A DNA stretch of 64,000 bases from JABGQS01 sp963674545 (GCA_963674545.2 CAXXFB010000001.1:3224001-3288000), one strand, 5' to 3'; counted from the first letter of the stretch, positions 22,806 through 32,854 are shown. The notes: generated by a model from the sequence alone, not told the origin. Numbers and translations are program-made.

Positions 22806-24998
22806 ATGAGCAAGCTTATTTTTATATCGAACCGCCTGCCTGTTACAATCAAGAAGAGCGGAAGCGACTTTGACTATCAAAAGAGTATCGGAGGACTTGC
22901 GACAGGGCTGAAGAGTTATCACGAGCATAAAAACAGCATATGGGTCGGATGGCCGGGGCTGACTATAGACGAACTTACGGACGAAGAAGAGCAAAGAGTT
23001 GAAAAAACACTGATGGATCAATACAGATGTCTTCCTGTGTTTATGAACGAATGTGATGTTGAGCAGTTTTACCAAGGATTCTGCAACAAGACAATATGGC
23101 CGCTGTTTCATTACTTTACAAACAAAACGGAGTATGACGAAGAACTTTGGGAATCGTACCAAAGCGTAAACACTCTTTTTTTCAATAAAGTCGAGCCGAT
23201 AATAGAAAGCAACGACACTATCTGGATACACGATTATCAGCTTATGCTGCTTCCGGGAATGATAAAAGAGAGGTTCCCGAAGACGAAGATAGGGTTCTTT
23301 CTTCACATACCGTTCCCATCATATGAGATATTCCGCCTTATGGTATGGCGTGAGGAAATATTAAACGGGCTGCTGGGAGCTGATCTTATCGGTTTTCACA
23401 CATATGACTATGTGCGCCATTTCCTCAGCAGTGTGCGCAGACTTCTTGGATATGAGAATAACCTTAACCGCATCACGTATGAGGACAGGTATGTTCAGGT
23501 GGATGCATTTCCTATGGGTATTGACTATGACAGATTCTCGAAAGAGTATAATACTCAGCAGTTCAGGGACGAAGTCAAAAAGATCGTCGAGAGCACAAGC
23601 GGTGAGAAAGTTATACTATCTATAGACAGGCTTGACTATACAAAGGGCATCCCTGAGAGGCTGATGGCTTTTGCAGAGTTTCTGCGCAGTTTTCCCGAAT
23701 ACAGAGGCAAAGTGCGTTTCCACCTGATAGTTGCGCCGTCCAGAGTGGAAGTGGACTCGTATGATGACCTACGAAGCGAGATCGCAGAGCTGGTCAGTGA
23801 GATAAACGGGAAATACGGTACAGTGGACTGGATGCCGGTATGGTACTATTTCCAATCTTTCTCTCAGGAGAGCCTAATAGCCTTATATAAATATTCAGAT
23901 GTGCTGCTGGTTACGCCGCTGAGAGACGGCATGAACTTGGTTGCGAAGGAGTATATTGCTTCCAGAACTGATATGGAGGGCATGGTAGTTATAAGTGAGA
24001 CAGCGGGTGCAGCAAGCGAGATAGGCGAAGCGGTAGTTGTAAACGCTAATGATCTGTGTGCGATATCCCAGGGAATAAAGAAGGCACTTGAGATGACTTC
24101 CGAAGAAAAAAAGGCTGTAAACAAAGTTCTTCACAAGAGGCTTAAAAGATATAATGTGGATTTCTGGGCGGATGAATTTATAAAGGCGATCGACCAGAGT
24201 GTGCACAGCACAAACAGAGTTGTAACAAAGAGTATAGAAAAAAAGAGCAGCCTTGTCGTGGATGCATATAAGAAAGCAAGTAAGAGGATAATATTCCTTG
24301 ATTACGACGGAACGCTTGTGGGATTTAAGTCTATACCTCAACAGGCCAAACCGGATACAGAACTAAAAAAGCTGCTTTTCAGGCTTATAGAAGACCCTGA
24401 AAATACTGTTGTAATCGTTTCAGGCAGAGACCGGTATACGCTTGAAGAATGGCTGGGCGATCTTAGGATGCATATGCTTGCCGCACACGGGCTATGGCGC
24501 CGTACACCGGACGGTGAGTGGGTAATGACAGCAGCGCTAGATAATAGCTGGAAAGACACGGTAGCTAATATAATGCAGGTGTATGTGGACAGGATGCCGG
24601 GTGCACTTATTGAAGAAAAGGATTATTCGCTGGCATTTCATTACCGTCAGTGTGAGCCTGACATGGTTGCCGTCAAGCTTGGTGAAGTGAGGGCAGCGCT
24701 GTCGTCGGTAATAAATTCAATGAGCCTAAGTATACAAGAAGGCAACAAAGTGCTGGAGGTAAAAGACAGCCGTGTTGACAAAGGCCACAGCGCATCAGCG
24801 TTCTTCTATAATAAGAATTATGATTTTATACTGGGAGTTGGAGATGACCATACGGATGAAGACCTGTTTGCTGTTTTGCCACAAAACGCTTTTTCTATTA
24901 AAATAGGGATTGGCAACACAAAGGCAAAATACAGGCTGAAGTCATGGAAGTCTATGAGGATATTGCTTGATAAGCTTACAAAACAGGCGGAAGAATAA
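22806..24998 (+). CDS. otsAB: Trehalose-6-phosphate synthase/phosphatase fusion
   Basis: A 730-residue bifunctional enzyme making trehalose from UDP-glucose and glucose-6-phosphate. Residues 1-465 are the GT20 synthase (SNRLPVTI at the start, GGLATGLKSYH, WVGWPG, FLHIPFPSYE, IDRLDYTKGI, and VTPLRDGMNLVAKE). Residues about 490-725 are the HAD phosphatase (FLDYDGTLVGF, VIVSGRDRYTLEEWL, GVGDDHTDEDLF). Both halves keep their catalytic residues. The ATG at 22806 is chosen over an upstream in-frame start because AAGGGGAG at 22792-22799 precedes it. The GH65 gene begins 16 bases past its stop, so both are in one operon with its own promoter. Very secure. Confidence 0.95.
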   Translation: MSKLIFISNRLPVTIKKSGSDFDYQKSIGGLATGLKSYHEHKNSIWVGWPGLTIDELTDEEEQRVEKTLMDQYRCLPVFMNECDVEQFYQGFCNKTIWPLFHYFTNKTEYDEELWESYQSVNTLFFNKVEPIIESNDTIWIHDYQLMLLPGMIKERFPKTKIGFFLHIPFPSYEIFRLMVWREEILNGLLGADLIGFHTYDYVRHFLSSVRRLLGYENNLNRITYEDRYVQVDAFPMGIDYDRFSKEYNTQQFRDEVKKIVESTSGEKVILSIDRLDYTKGIPERLMAFAEFLRSFPEYRGKVRFHLIVAPSRVEVDSYDDLRSEIAELVSEINGKYGTVDWMPVWYYFQSFSQESLIALYKYSDVLLVTPLRDGMNLVAKEYIASRTDMEGMVVISETAGAASEIGEAVVVNANDLCAISQGIKKALEMTSEEKKAVNKVLHKRLKRYNVDFWADEFIKAIDQSVHSTNRVVTKSIEKKSSLVVDAYKKASKRIIFLDYDGTLVGFKSIPQQAKPDTELKKLLFRLIEDPENTVVIVSGRDRYTLEEWLGDLRMHMLAAHGLWRRTPDGEWVMTAALDNSWKDTVANIMQVYVDRMPGALIEEKDYSLAFHYRQCEPDMVAVKLGEVRAALSSVINSMSLSIQEGNKVLEVKDSRVDKGHSASAFFYNKNYDFILGVGDDHTDEDLFAVLPQNAFSIKIGIGNTKAKYRLKSWKSMRILLDKLTKQAEE

Positions 24999-25014
24999 AA
25001 GGCGAGAGGATGTA

Positions 25015-27306
25015 ATGACAAAATATTCGGTTTTTGAAAAAAACGAAATAAGGCTTGATAATAAAGAGCTTTTACTTAATGAGGCTCTTTTTCACAATGC
25101 CAACGGATATATAGGTGTTCGTTCAGCATTTGAAGAGGGTTATCCTAAAGAATATAAAACTGTTCGTGGACAGTACATAAACGGCTTTTACAACTTTGTG
25201 ATAGCCAAGCAGGCTGAGAACCTCTACGGGCTGGTGCAGGAAAAACAGACGATGCTCAACGTTGCGGACACGCAGTCGGTGGTTATCCACTTCGACGATG
25301 AGGTGTTCAATATGTTTACAGGTACTGTGCTGGAAGGCAGAAGATGGGTAGATATGGACAAGGGTATCACCGGGCGCAGGATTCTGTGGCGCTCTCCTCT
25401 TGGCAAAGAAGTCGAGCTGGAGATAATAAGGATGGCGTCTTTTCACCAGCTTTCACTGTTTACGATAGAGTATCATATCACTTCGAAAAATTTCTCGGGG
25501 GATGTGTTGATACAGTCGGAGCATAACGGAAATGTTACGAACTTTTTTGACCCGCTTGACCCAAGGACTGCGGATGAGAGTTTCCAGCACCTTATACCTA
25601 TAGAGTGCAATATACGGTATGGTTCTTCGTTCATCACTTCAAAGACGACTATGTCCGGATTGACGGTGTGCAGCTGCGTGAAGAATTTCCTCTCAGGGGA
25701 GACCGAGCGCCAGTTTATTGTTGATGACAACAACGCACAATGCCAAATGGTCACGTCGATCCAGCCTAATGAAACTGCAAAGTTTGTAAAGTACAGCGTA
25801 TTTGCAGATTCACTGCGTGTCCCAGACTGCAAGGCGCACGCTGCAGCAGAGATGAAAAAAGCACTTTCAGTGTCTTTGAATGAACTTTATCAGTATCAGG
25901 AAGATTATCTTACTGACTATTGGGATAATTGTTATGTGGAGATAGAGGGAGACGATGAGCTTGGAACAGCACTAAAGTATAACCAGTTTCAGTTGATACA
26001 GTCTGTAAGTAAAGACGAACACGGCAACATTTCGCCAAAAGGGCTTAGCGGCGAAGGTTATGAGGGACACTACTTCTGGGATTCTGAGATGTATATCCAG
26101 CCGTTCTTTACAGTGACAAACCCGGAAATTACTAAGAACCTTATCGAAAACAGATATAAGGCTCTTGAATACGCAAGGCAAAACGCAAAGATACTCGGGC
26201 ATAGCAAAGGAGCGCTTTATCCGTGGAGAACTATAATGGGCAAGGAGTGCTCCGGATATTTTCCGGCTGGCTCTGCACAGTATCATATAAACGGCGATAT
26301 AGCGTATGCTATCGTAGCATATTACCTTGCTTCGGATGATGAAGAACTTATCATAAACAAAGGTGCGGAGATAATATTCGAGACAGCACGGCTGTGGATA
26401 GATGTTGGCAATTTCCATAACGGTAAGTTCCATATAAACAACGTTACCGGCCCGGATGAGTATTCATGCTTAGTTAACAATAACTATTATACTAACGCTA
26501 TTGCTCAGTACCATTTGAAGTGGGCGGTTAAATTGTATTATGAGTTCAGGAAGAATCCGGATTTTAGAAGGATGCTGCGGGATATACACTTTAAACACGA
26601 AGAAATAAACGAGTTTAAAAAAGCGGTAAAGAGGATGATGCTTCCGTATAACAAAGCTCTTGGCATAAACCCGCAGGACGATGCGTTCCTGAGCAAAAAA
26701 ACGTGGGATCTGTCGACGATACCAAAAAAAGATTTTCCACTGCTGCTGCACTACCATCCGCTTCATCTTTACAGGCACCAGGTGTGCAAACAGGCGGATA
26801 CTGTGCTGGCTCATTTCATACTGGAAGACATACAGCCAATTGAGACAATTCGCAAGTCTTTTGAGTATTACGAGAAGATAACGACGCACGATTCATCGTT
26901 ATCTGAGTGCATATATGGCATAGTAGCGGCTAAGCTTGGATTGAACGACAAAGCTGTGAGATATTTCGGCAACTCGACAAAGCTTGACATACTTGATCTT
27001 CATTCAAACACGAAGGACGGGATACACACGGCAAATATGGGTGGCAACTATATGTCTATAGTATATGGCTTCGGTGGATTCAGGCTGAAAGAGAGCGGTA
27101 TACATTTTGCACCTATGCTGCCAAAAAAGTGGACTGGTTATAGGTTTAGGATAAGCTACGGCAGCTCCAGGATAATAATCGGAGTGGATAAGGAGAAATG
27201 TACGTTTTATCTTGAATACGGGCTTCCTAAAAAGTTAACGGTTTACGGTAAGGAGTACATACTGGAGAACACTCTTACAGTAAAACTTGCAGGGAGAACA
27301 AGCTGA
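25015..27306 (+). CDS. Glycoside hydrolase family 65 phosphorylase (trehalose/kojibiose/maltose type)
   Basis: A 763-residue enzyme, the usual GH65 length. The general acid Glu is in GPDEY at about residue 482; HFWDSEM-type sequence (HYFWDSEMYIQPF) precedes it and the phosphate/sugar loop CKQADTVLAHF lies near residue 590. GH65 members split an alpha-glucobiose with phosphate to beta-glucose-1-phosphate and glucose. With OtsAB upstream and beta-phosphoglucomutase 0 bases downstream, trehalose is the likeliest substrate, though maltose or kojibiose cannot be excluded. The ATG at 25015 is supported by GAGAGGA. Its stop overlaps the next ATG by one base. Confidence 0.9.
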   Translation: MTKYSVFEKNEIRLDNKELLLNEALFHNANGYIGVRSAFEEGYPKEYKTVRGQYINGFYNFVIAKQAENLYGLVQEKQTMLNVADTQSVVIHFDDEVFNMFTGTVLEGRRWVDMDKGITGRRILWRSPLGKEVELEIIRMASFHQLSLFTIEYHITSKNFSGDVLIQSEHNGNVTNFFDPLDPRTADESFQHLIPIECNIRYGSSFITSKTTMSGLTVCSCVKNFLSGETERQFIVDDNNAQCQMVTSIQPNETAKFVKYSVFADSLRVPDCKAHAAAEMKKALSVSLNELYQYQEDYLTDYWDNCYVEIEGDDELGTALKYNQFQLIQSVSKDEHGNISPKGLSGEGYEGHYFWDSEMYIQPFFTVTNPEITKNLIENRYKALEYARQNAKILGHSKGALYPWRTIMGKECSGYFPAGSAQYHINGDIAYAIVAYYLASDDEELIINKGAEIIFETARLWIDVGNFHNGKFHINNVTGPDEYSCLVNNNYYTNAIAQYHLKWAVKLYYEFRKNPDFRRMLRDIHFKHEEINEFKKAVKRMMLPYNKALGINPQDDAFLSKKTWDLSTIPKKDFPLLLHYHPLHLYRHQVCKQADTVLAHFILEDIQPIETIRKSFEYYEKITTHDSSLSECIYGIVAAKLGLNDKAVRYFGNSTKLDILDLHSNTKDGIHTANMGGNYMSIVYGFGGFRLKESGIHFAPMLPKKWTGYRFRISYGSSRIIIGVDKEKCTFYLEYGLPKKLTVYGKEYILENTLTVKLAGRTS

Positions 27307-27941
27307 TGAATTATAGTGCAGTTATATTTGATTTGGACGGTGTGTTGTGCAGCACTGACAAATTTCACTATACCGCATGGCGCAAGATCGCCGCTGAGCT
27401 TGGCATGCAGTTCAACAAGGACATAAACGACAGGCTGCGTGGCGTAGGCAGGATGGAGAGCTTCGAGATAATTCTTGAAGTTAACCGAAAGGAGCTTACT
27501 GAAAAACAAAAACGATATTATGTAGGCAAGAAGAACAGTATATATGTGCATATGCTCAAGGACATGTCTCCTGATGACGTTGACGGAGATGTAAGGCTGA
27601 CACTGACAACACTGCGAAACTATGGCATAAAAACTGCTGTTGGTTCGTCCAGCAGAAATGCAAAGCTGATACTTAAGAAAACAGGGCTTAGGGAGTATTT
27701 CGATGCGGTCTCGGACGGTACAAACATAAGCAGGCCCAAACCTTACCCTGAAGTGTTTTTAAAGGCGGCTAAATTCATAAAAGTGCCGCCAAAGGAGTGC
27801 ATCGTTGTTGAGGATGCTGTTGCAGGGATAGATGCAGCGGTCAATGCAGGAATGGACAGTGCAGCTATAGGAAGCGCTGCCGGCTATGAAGCGGCGACAT
27901 ATTCGCTCAAAGAACTGTCTGATCTGTTGAGATATATTTAG
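27306..27941 (+). CDS. pgmB: Beta-phosphoglucomutase
   Basis: A 211-residue HAD enzyme converting beta-glucose-1-phosphate to glucose-6-phosphate. Motif I is FDLDGVLCSTDKFHY with nucleophile and acid/base Asp at residues 9 and 11, followed by the cap lysine/arginine region (RLRGVGRMES), motif II GSSSRNAK, the conserved Lys in RPKPYPEVF and motif IV VVEDAVAGIDAA. It completes the route from disaccharide to glycolysis started by the GH65 gene and is translationally coupled to it. Length and motifs match the family exactly. Confidence 0.95.
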   Translation: MNYSAVIFDLDGVLCSTDKFHYTAWRKIAAELGMQFNKDINDRLRGVGRMESFEIILEVNRKELTEKQKRYYVGKKNSIYVHMLKDMSPDDVDGDVRLTLTTLRNYGIKTAVGSSSRNAKLILKKTGLREYFDAVSDGTNISRPKPYPEVFLKAAKFIKVPPKECIVVEDAVAGIDAAVNAGMDSAAIGSAAGYEAATYSLKELSDLLRYI

Positions 27942-27976
27942 GATCTTCGTAGATTTGTGTGCTGGTGGTGTGAGTT

Positions 27977-28567
27977 TTACTTATCCACCATCGGTTTGAA
28001 AACATACCAGGATGCTTTGGGGCCAACGTTGTATATTTGAAGGTCTGCAGCGAACTCTCTTAGCTCTTTTTTTGCATTTTTTATAAAGCTAAAGTAGTTT
28101 CCGCCTTCCAGGAACTCTATTATATCGGTGGAAAGGGCTCGTTTTTCATTGTAGTCGTAGATTATAACCAGCTCTTTTGTGACACGGCTCATTTCAGCAT
28201 ACATTCTTTTTCGCTCATCTTCTTTAAGGCCGTGGGCAACATATGAGGATATCGAAACGTCGAAACTATTGTTTTCGAAAGGCAGGCCGTCAAGAACGTT
28301 TGCGTTTATGTATGTTATGTTTCGGACGCCCTGCTTTTTTGAGGCTGTATTCAGCATCTTTTGCGCAGGGTCTACACAGGTAGGGACAAAGCCGCGCTGA
28401 TCAAGAACATCGCAAAGAGCACCCGTTCCGCAGCCGACATCCAGGACCGTCTGGTAGCGGCCGGTGTTGAGTACTTCTTTCATATCGTCGAGCACAGAAA
28501 CGAACCGTTTCTTCTGATATTCGTAGAATCTGCCGTAGACCGGGGCAATTATATTGAATACATCCAT
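27977..28567 (-). CDS. Class I SAM-dependent methyltransferase
   Basis: A 196-residue methyltransferase of the type-11/ubiE-like group. The SAM-binding motif is VLDVGCGTGALCDVL at about residues 41-55, followed by an acidic loop (CVDPAQKML), NANVLDGLPF (motif II-like) and DVSISSYVAHGL. No substrate indication. It faces the + strand sugar genes across 36 bases of sequence without a terminator, and lies 18 bases from the MscS gene, which is upstream on the same strand, so the two are probably transcribed together. Confidence 0.85.
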   Translation of the reverse strand: MDVFNIIAPVYGRFYEYQKKRFVSVLDDMKEVLNTGRYQTVLDVGCGTGALCDVLDQRGFVPTCVDPAQKMLNTASKKQGVRNITYINANVLDGLPFENNSFDVSISSYVAHGLKEDERKRMYAEMSRVTKELVIIYDYNEKRALSTDIIEFLEGGNYFSFIKNAKKELREFAADLQIYNVGPKASWYVFKPMVDK

Positions 28568-28585
28568 ATCTTTATACCTTCATAT

Positions 28586-29623
28586 TTATTTTTCTATGTA
28601 TAGAGTCTGGGTCGGGAATGCGAACTCTATGCCGAGGCTGTCGAACTTCTCCTTTAGCTGTACGTTTATCTGGTGATGGATATCCATATATACGTTGTAG
28701 TCCTGGCTGAGAACATAATACACGACCTCAAAGTTCAGACTGAAGTCTGCGAACTCTTTGAAGTGAGCCCTGTCAAACGTAGTGTTTTCTACGCTTAGTA
28801 TTATATCTTTTATTATGCCGGGGATCTCTCTCAGACGTTCTGCCGGTGTATTGTATGTGACACCTATCGTGAAAAGTATCCTGCGGCTTTCCATGCGCTT
28901 ATAGTTTCTGATACGGGAGTTTGTAAGGTCTTTGTTGGAGAATATAAGCTGCTCACCGCTGAGGCTGCGTACTCGTGTGGTTTTAATGCCGATGTGCTCA
29001 ACTGTGCCCATTTGCTCACCGACTACTATAAAGTCGTCGATCTCGAAAGGACGGTCGAAGAATATAGTTACGAAGCTGAAGAGGTCTTCAAGTATCGCCT
29101 GTGCTGCAAATGCTATTGCTATACCGCCTATTCCCAGACTGGCAACGATGGTCGTTATCTTTACGCCAATGTTGTCTAGGAACAGAAGCAAAGCTATAGT
29201 CCAAATCAGAACTTTGATTACAACGGATATCCATTTTATTGACTGTCTTTTTTCGGTCTTTTTTTCAAGGACTTTGTTGAATATGAATATAGCAATGGAG
29301 GACACAACCATTGCGCCGAATATTGCAACGACGGCGATTATAGCGTAATCTGCAATCTTTTGCAGGCCGGTGCTAACAGTAAGCCAGTAGAGGTTGAAAT
29401 ATAGAGCGGCGGCGTAAAGCATAGGCATCATATATCTCTTGAATGTGCGTATAAGCATATCGTCAAGAGTTGTTGGTGTTTTTTTAGCCCATGCAGTGAG
29501 TCGTTTTAATACGACCTTTCTTATGACAACAAGGATCAATATGCACAGTAGCAGTGACCCAAGAAAAAAAGTATAGTCAAGTATCGTGTTGTTCCAGAAT
29601 ACTGTATCAAAAAAGCTCTTCAA
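28586..29623 (-). CDS. Mechanosensitive ion channel of the MscS family
   Basis: A 345-residue channel with four or five TM segments in the first 170 residues, then the MscS beta and alpha/beta domains. The pore-lining helix has the Gly/Ala-rich ASLGIGGIAIAFAAQA near residue 165, followed by FFDRPFEIDDFIVVG, the classic start of the beta domain. It protects cells against hypo-osmotic shock, which is notable beside a trehalose (compatible-solute) operon. The start is TTG, with GGGAGG six bases before it on the minus strand. The C terminus ends in a short Lys/Tyr tail. Confidence 0.92.
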   Translation of the reverse strand: MKSFFDTVFWNNTILDYTFFLGSLLLCILILVVIRKVVLKRLTAWAKKTPTTLDDMLIRTFKRYMMPMLYAAALYFNLYWLTVSTGLQKIADYAIIAVVAIFGAMVVSSIAIFIFNKVLEKKTEKRQSIKWISVVIKVLIWTIALLLFLDNIGVKITTIVASLGIGGIAIAFAAQAILEDLFSFVTIFFDRPFEIDDFIVVGEQMGTVEHIGIKTTRVRSLSGEQLIFSNKDLTNSRIRNYKRMESRRILFTIGVTYNTPAERLREIPGIIKDIILSVENTTFDRAHFKEFADFSLNFEVVYYVLSQDYNVYMDIHHQINVQLKEKFDSLGIEFAFPTQTLYIEK

Positions 29624-29717
29624 AAGAGACCTCCCAAAAATTATCTATAAAAACAGTTTATCATAACAAAAGGCGGCGGGCAAACGGTTCGTTGATGAAT
29701 ATAACAGAGAAAGTACA

Positions 29718-30455
29718 TTAGACGTGCTGGTGGGATGTGTCATTTGCTTTTTGACGTGAGAACGGCAGCATCATAAGAGTAACGGTGACCAACATAAAGG
29801 CCGTAAATGCAATGAAATACCATGGCTGAGGAATATTTATATTCACATGACCGGGTATTTTTGAAACGTAGAAATAGTTACTTGTAAGAACAGAATTTAC
29901 ACCCAGCATAATAAGTGACATCGAGAAGACTATACCAAGAAGGACTTTTAGATTTGCATGAGGACGGAATCTATCACCAAAGACCCAAAGCAGCGGAATG
30001 AGCGCAAGAAGAAAGTGGCTTGATACATAGCGCAGATATTCGAAGCTGAAAGTGGCGTACCTCCCGATGTCAGGGAAAACAAAAGCCAGAAGTGCACCAG
30101 GCAGACTGGCTGCATAACAGAAAGTCTTTAACCTGGGGCTGTCAGTGAAAACTGCAATCGGTTCAATGAACAGCATAAGTCTGCAGAGCTGGAGAGGGAG
30201 GTCTTCTGAGACACTGAAGCTGCTAGAGAATAGCAGCCATATTATCCTTGAGACTGCAAACAAGGGCATCAGAACAGCGATGGTGATCATAAAACCTCGG
30301 CGAAGGTTTTTGCTTGCTTTGCGGTAAATAAAAACAAGTGCGGCAAAAAGGACAAGAAGTACTATAAGAGTGAAAATATAGCGCAGACCGAGTGAGTTTG
30401 AAGCGTTTGCACTAAGTTTGCTTTTATATTCCCAAAAATCGCTTAGAATTTTCAT
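29718..30455 (-). CDS. YwaF-like integral membrane protein
   Basis: A 245-residue membrane protein with six or seven predicted TM segments. The sequence SEDLPLQLCRLMLFIEPIAVF matches the conserved block of the YwaF/TIGR02206 family, and HFLLALIPLLWVFG with a later GHVNINIPQPWYFIAF resembles the end of that family. The function is unknown. The minus-strand ATG is preceded by GGAG seven bases away. It is the first gene of the leftward group; its promoter should lie in 30456-30640. Family call moderate. Confidence 0.6.
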   Translation of the reverse strand: MKILSDFWEYKSKLSANASNSLGLRYIFTLIVLLVLFAALVFIYRKASKNLRRGFMITIAVLMPLFAVSRIIWLLFSSSFSVSEDLPLQLCRLMLFIEPIAVFTDSPRLKTFCYAASLPGALLAFVFPDIGRYATFSFEYLRYVSSHFLLALIPLLWVFGDRFRPHANLKVLLGIVFSMSLIMLGVNSVLTSNYFYVSKIPGHVNINIPQPWYFIAFTAFMLVTVTLMMLPFSRQKANDTSHQHV

Positions 30456-30643
30456 GACAATTCTCCGTAAATAAGACTATCTTAATTAAACGAAGCTGTG
30501 ATAATCGTGGTATTTCTATATAAAAATTATACAATAACCTAAAAAAGAATTCAATTAAGCGAAGCATAGCAGTTATTATAGGCGTTATATATGCAAACTG
30601 AGTAAAGTTTTGGATGATTGCCAGAAATATTTTTTGCCATTTG

Positions 30644-30671
30644 TTGATTTAAATAGAAATTGTGATAGAAT
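30644..30671 (+). promoter_or_regulatory. Likely promoter of the channel-like gene and its long leader
   Basis: TTGATT at 30644-30649, 16 bases, TAGAAT at 30666-30671, with TGTGA before it. About 175 bases of leader follow before the gene; nothing recognisable as a riboswitch was seen there. The rest of the 391-base gap (30456-30643) is AT-rich and should hold the divergent minus-strand promoter, which I cannot place. Confidence 0.5.
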
Positions 30672-30846
30672 AGACATTGTCAAAGTCATTTTTTAGGCAA
30701 AATCAGAATCAGCTTAATAGTATTAATTCAGTTTCGTTTGCGTAGGCAAAACTCCCATATACAAGAACTAGGAATCCGGAAGACCCAATATAAATTCAAA
30801 AATAGATACTCTATGTGAGTTTTAATATATTAATAGGAGTATGCAT

Positions 30847-32703
30847 ATGAATAAGATATCTTTTCGGGAAAAAATAAAGTATAAGTTTGACAACATGATG
30901 GCAAAAGGAACGATATACATGATACTGATGCTATCATTCATCACGCTGTTTGCTGTGTTGATACTTGCGGTACTTGCGATGGTCATACTGAAAGGAAGCG
31001 GTAATAGGTTTAGCTGGGTCCTTTGGGAGACGTTCCTTAATATACTTGACCCGGGAACGATAGCGGGAGTCGAAAATACGAGCGGCTATCTTGTTTTCAT
31101 GACTATGGCAACTATTATGGGCCTGTTGATGACAAGCGTTCTCATCGGTCTTATTACTTCGGGTTTTCAGACAAAGATAGAGGATATGCGGCGTGGTAAA
31201 TCTAAGGTCATAATAAGCGGGCACACGCTTATATTAGGCTGGGACAACACAATATTCACTATCGTTTCAGAGCTTATCATAGCTAATGAAAACGTAAAGA
31301 ACCCGCACATAGTAATAATGGCTGACCGGGATATAACAGAGATGCAGCACGAGCTTCATAATTACCTGCCGACGTATAAAAACACAAAGATAGTATTCAG
31401 AAGAGGCTGTCTTTATGACAAGAATGACCTTGCCATGTGCAACATATCAAAATCTAAGTCGGTAATATTACTTGAAGAAAACGATGCACAAAAAATAAAG
31501 GTGTTGATGGCAATGTCTAACACCCAGTTCTTTGATAATGATGATAATCACGTGGTGGTGCTTTTTGAAGAAGAGGAGAACTTTGAAGTAGCCGAGATAA
31601 TAGGCGGCGATGATATAATCGGCATAGACTTAAAGGATACTGTTTCCAAGATGATTGCTCAGACTTCGACGCAGCCTGGGTTGGTTGCTGTTTACAAAGA
31701 TATTATTTCATTTGCAGGCGATGAGATATATTTTAATAAGTTTACAGAAGCGGTGGGTAAGACTATAAGGGAAGTACTTTTCTGCTTCGAGAAGTCTTCG
31801 GTTATAGGTATTCAGAAAGCGGACAACTGCTATTTTCATCCCGATCTTGATACTGTAATTGAAAGCGATGACAGTATAATATTGATATCTGAGGATGATG
31901 ACACTGCGAGGTATTCAGAGTACGAATATGCAATAAACGAAGAAAACATAGTGAGGGGCCAGGCGCTCAAAGCGCATCTGGTCGAGAACATACTCATAAT
32001 CGGCTGTGATGAAATAATGAAATCAATAATCGGAGAGCTTGAAGGGTATCTTTCTGACGGCTCAAGAGTGCTGCTGTATCTGCCGAACGGAACAGAACCG
32101 GATAAAGAACTGGGGGAAATAATAACGAATTCGCATCTGAAAATTGGCGTGATGAACGGCAACATACCTGACTCTAATTCGTTTGAAGAGATCATAAAAA
32201 GCGGTTTCACAAAGATAATACTTTTATCTTCGTGCCATGACGAGAACCATAAGGTGGACAGCGAGGTTCTTCTTTCGCTCATATACCTTAGGAGAATATC
32301 CGATAAACTAAATATAAAACTGTCTATTATAGGAAAGATAAACGATATCAAAAACAGCGAGATAGCTAAATCGACAAAGTATCATGATTTTATAGTCAGC
32401 AGTAATATATGCGGCAGGATAAGTACTCAGCTTAGCGAAAACAGGTATTTAAAGCCTATACTTGATGATATATTCGATGAAGAAGGCTCGGAGATATATA
32501 CGAAGCCGGTTAAGAATTATGTGAAATGCGGTGTTGAGATAAACTATGCGACTCTTCTTCATTCGGCGATGCTTAAGGGAGAAATATGCATTGGTTATAT
32601 GATATGCAGGGGTGAAGAATATCAGTATGTAATGAATCCGTTTAAGACACAGAAGGTAGTTTTCAGCGAGGAGGACTGCGCAATCGTGGTAGCGGAGGAT
32701 TAG
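30847..32703 (+). CDS. CASTOR/POLLUX-like membrane protein with two RCK-like Rossmann domains
   Basis: A 618-residue protein. Two TM segments at about residues 18-44 and 75-103 surround a possible pore loop (WETFLNILDPG). Two nucleotide-binding-like domains follow, the first starting KVIISGHTLILGWD at about residue 120 and the second VENILIIGCDE at about 380, as in CASTOR/POLLUX ion channels and TrkA-type gates. The selectivity filter of potassium channels (TxGYG) is absent. The ATG at 30847 is chosen over one at 30841 because AGGAG then has correct spacing. A terminator follows. It may mediate regulated ion flux; the ion is unknown. Confidence 0.7.
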   Translation: MNKISFREKIKYKFDNMMAKGTIYMILMLSFITLFAVLILAVLAMVILKGSGNRFSWVLWETFLNILDPGTIAGVENTSGYLVFMTMATIMGLLMTSVLIGLITSGFQTKIEDMRRGKSKVIISGHTLILGWDNTIFTIVSELIIANENVKNPHIVIMADRDITEMQHELHNYLPTYKNTKIVFRRGCLYDKNDLAMCNISKSKSVILLEENDAQKIKVLMAMSNTQFFDNDDNHVVVLFEEEENFEVAEIIGGDDIIGIDLKDTVSKMIAQTSTQPGLVAVYKDIISFAGDEIYFNKFTEAVGKTIREVLFCFEKSSVIGIQKADNCYFHPDLDTVIESDDSIILISEDDDTARYSEYEYAINEENIVRGQALKAHLVENILIIGCDEIMKSIIGELEGYLSDGSRVLLYLPNGTEPDKELGEIITNSHLKIGVMNGNIPDSNSFEEIIKSGFTKIILLSSCHDENHKVDSEVLLSLIYLRRISDKLNIKLSIIGKINDIKNSEIAKSTKYHDFIVSSNICGRISTQLSENRYLKPILDDIFDEEGSEIYTKPVKNYVKCGVEINYATLLHSAMLKGEICIGYMICRGEEYQYVMNPFKTQKVVFSEEDCAIVVAED

Positions 32704-32730
32704 CCGATATAAAAATATATATAACCTCAG

Positions 32731-32760
32731 CCCCGGCAGGTTAACTGCCGGGGATTTCTT
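32731..32760 (+). terminator. Rho-independent terminator
   Basis: A perfect nine-base stem CCCCGGCAG at 32731-32739 with CTGCCGGGG at 32745-32753, five-base loop, followed by ATTTCTTGTG. The T tract is short but the stem is strong. Confidence 0.8.
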
Positions 32761-32854
32761 GTGTATTTTCATCTTTTAGAAACTATGAAGTATATGATAA
32801 TAGATGTTTATAACTTAATCATATTTGTTTTCAAACTGGAATTATAAAAAATTT

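Noticed and set aside
30456..30846. c-di-AMP or magnesium riboswitch before the channel-like gene
   Set aside because: The long leader invites it, but I could not find the conserved cores of those riboswitches by eye.
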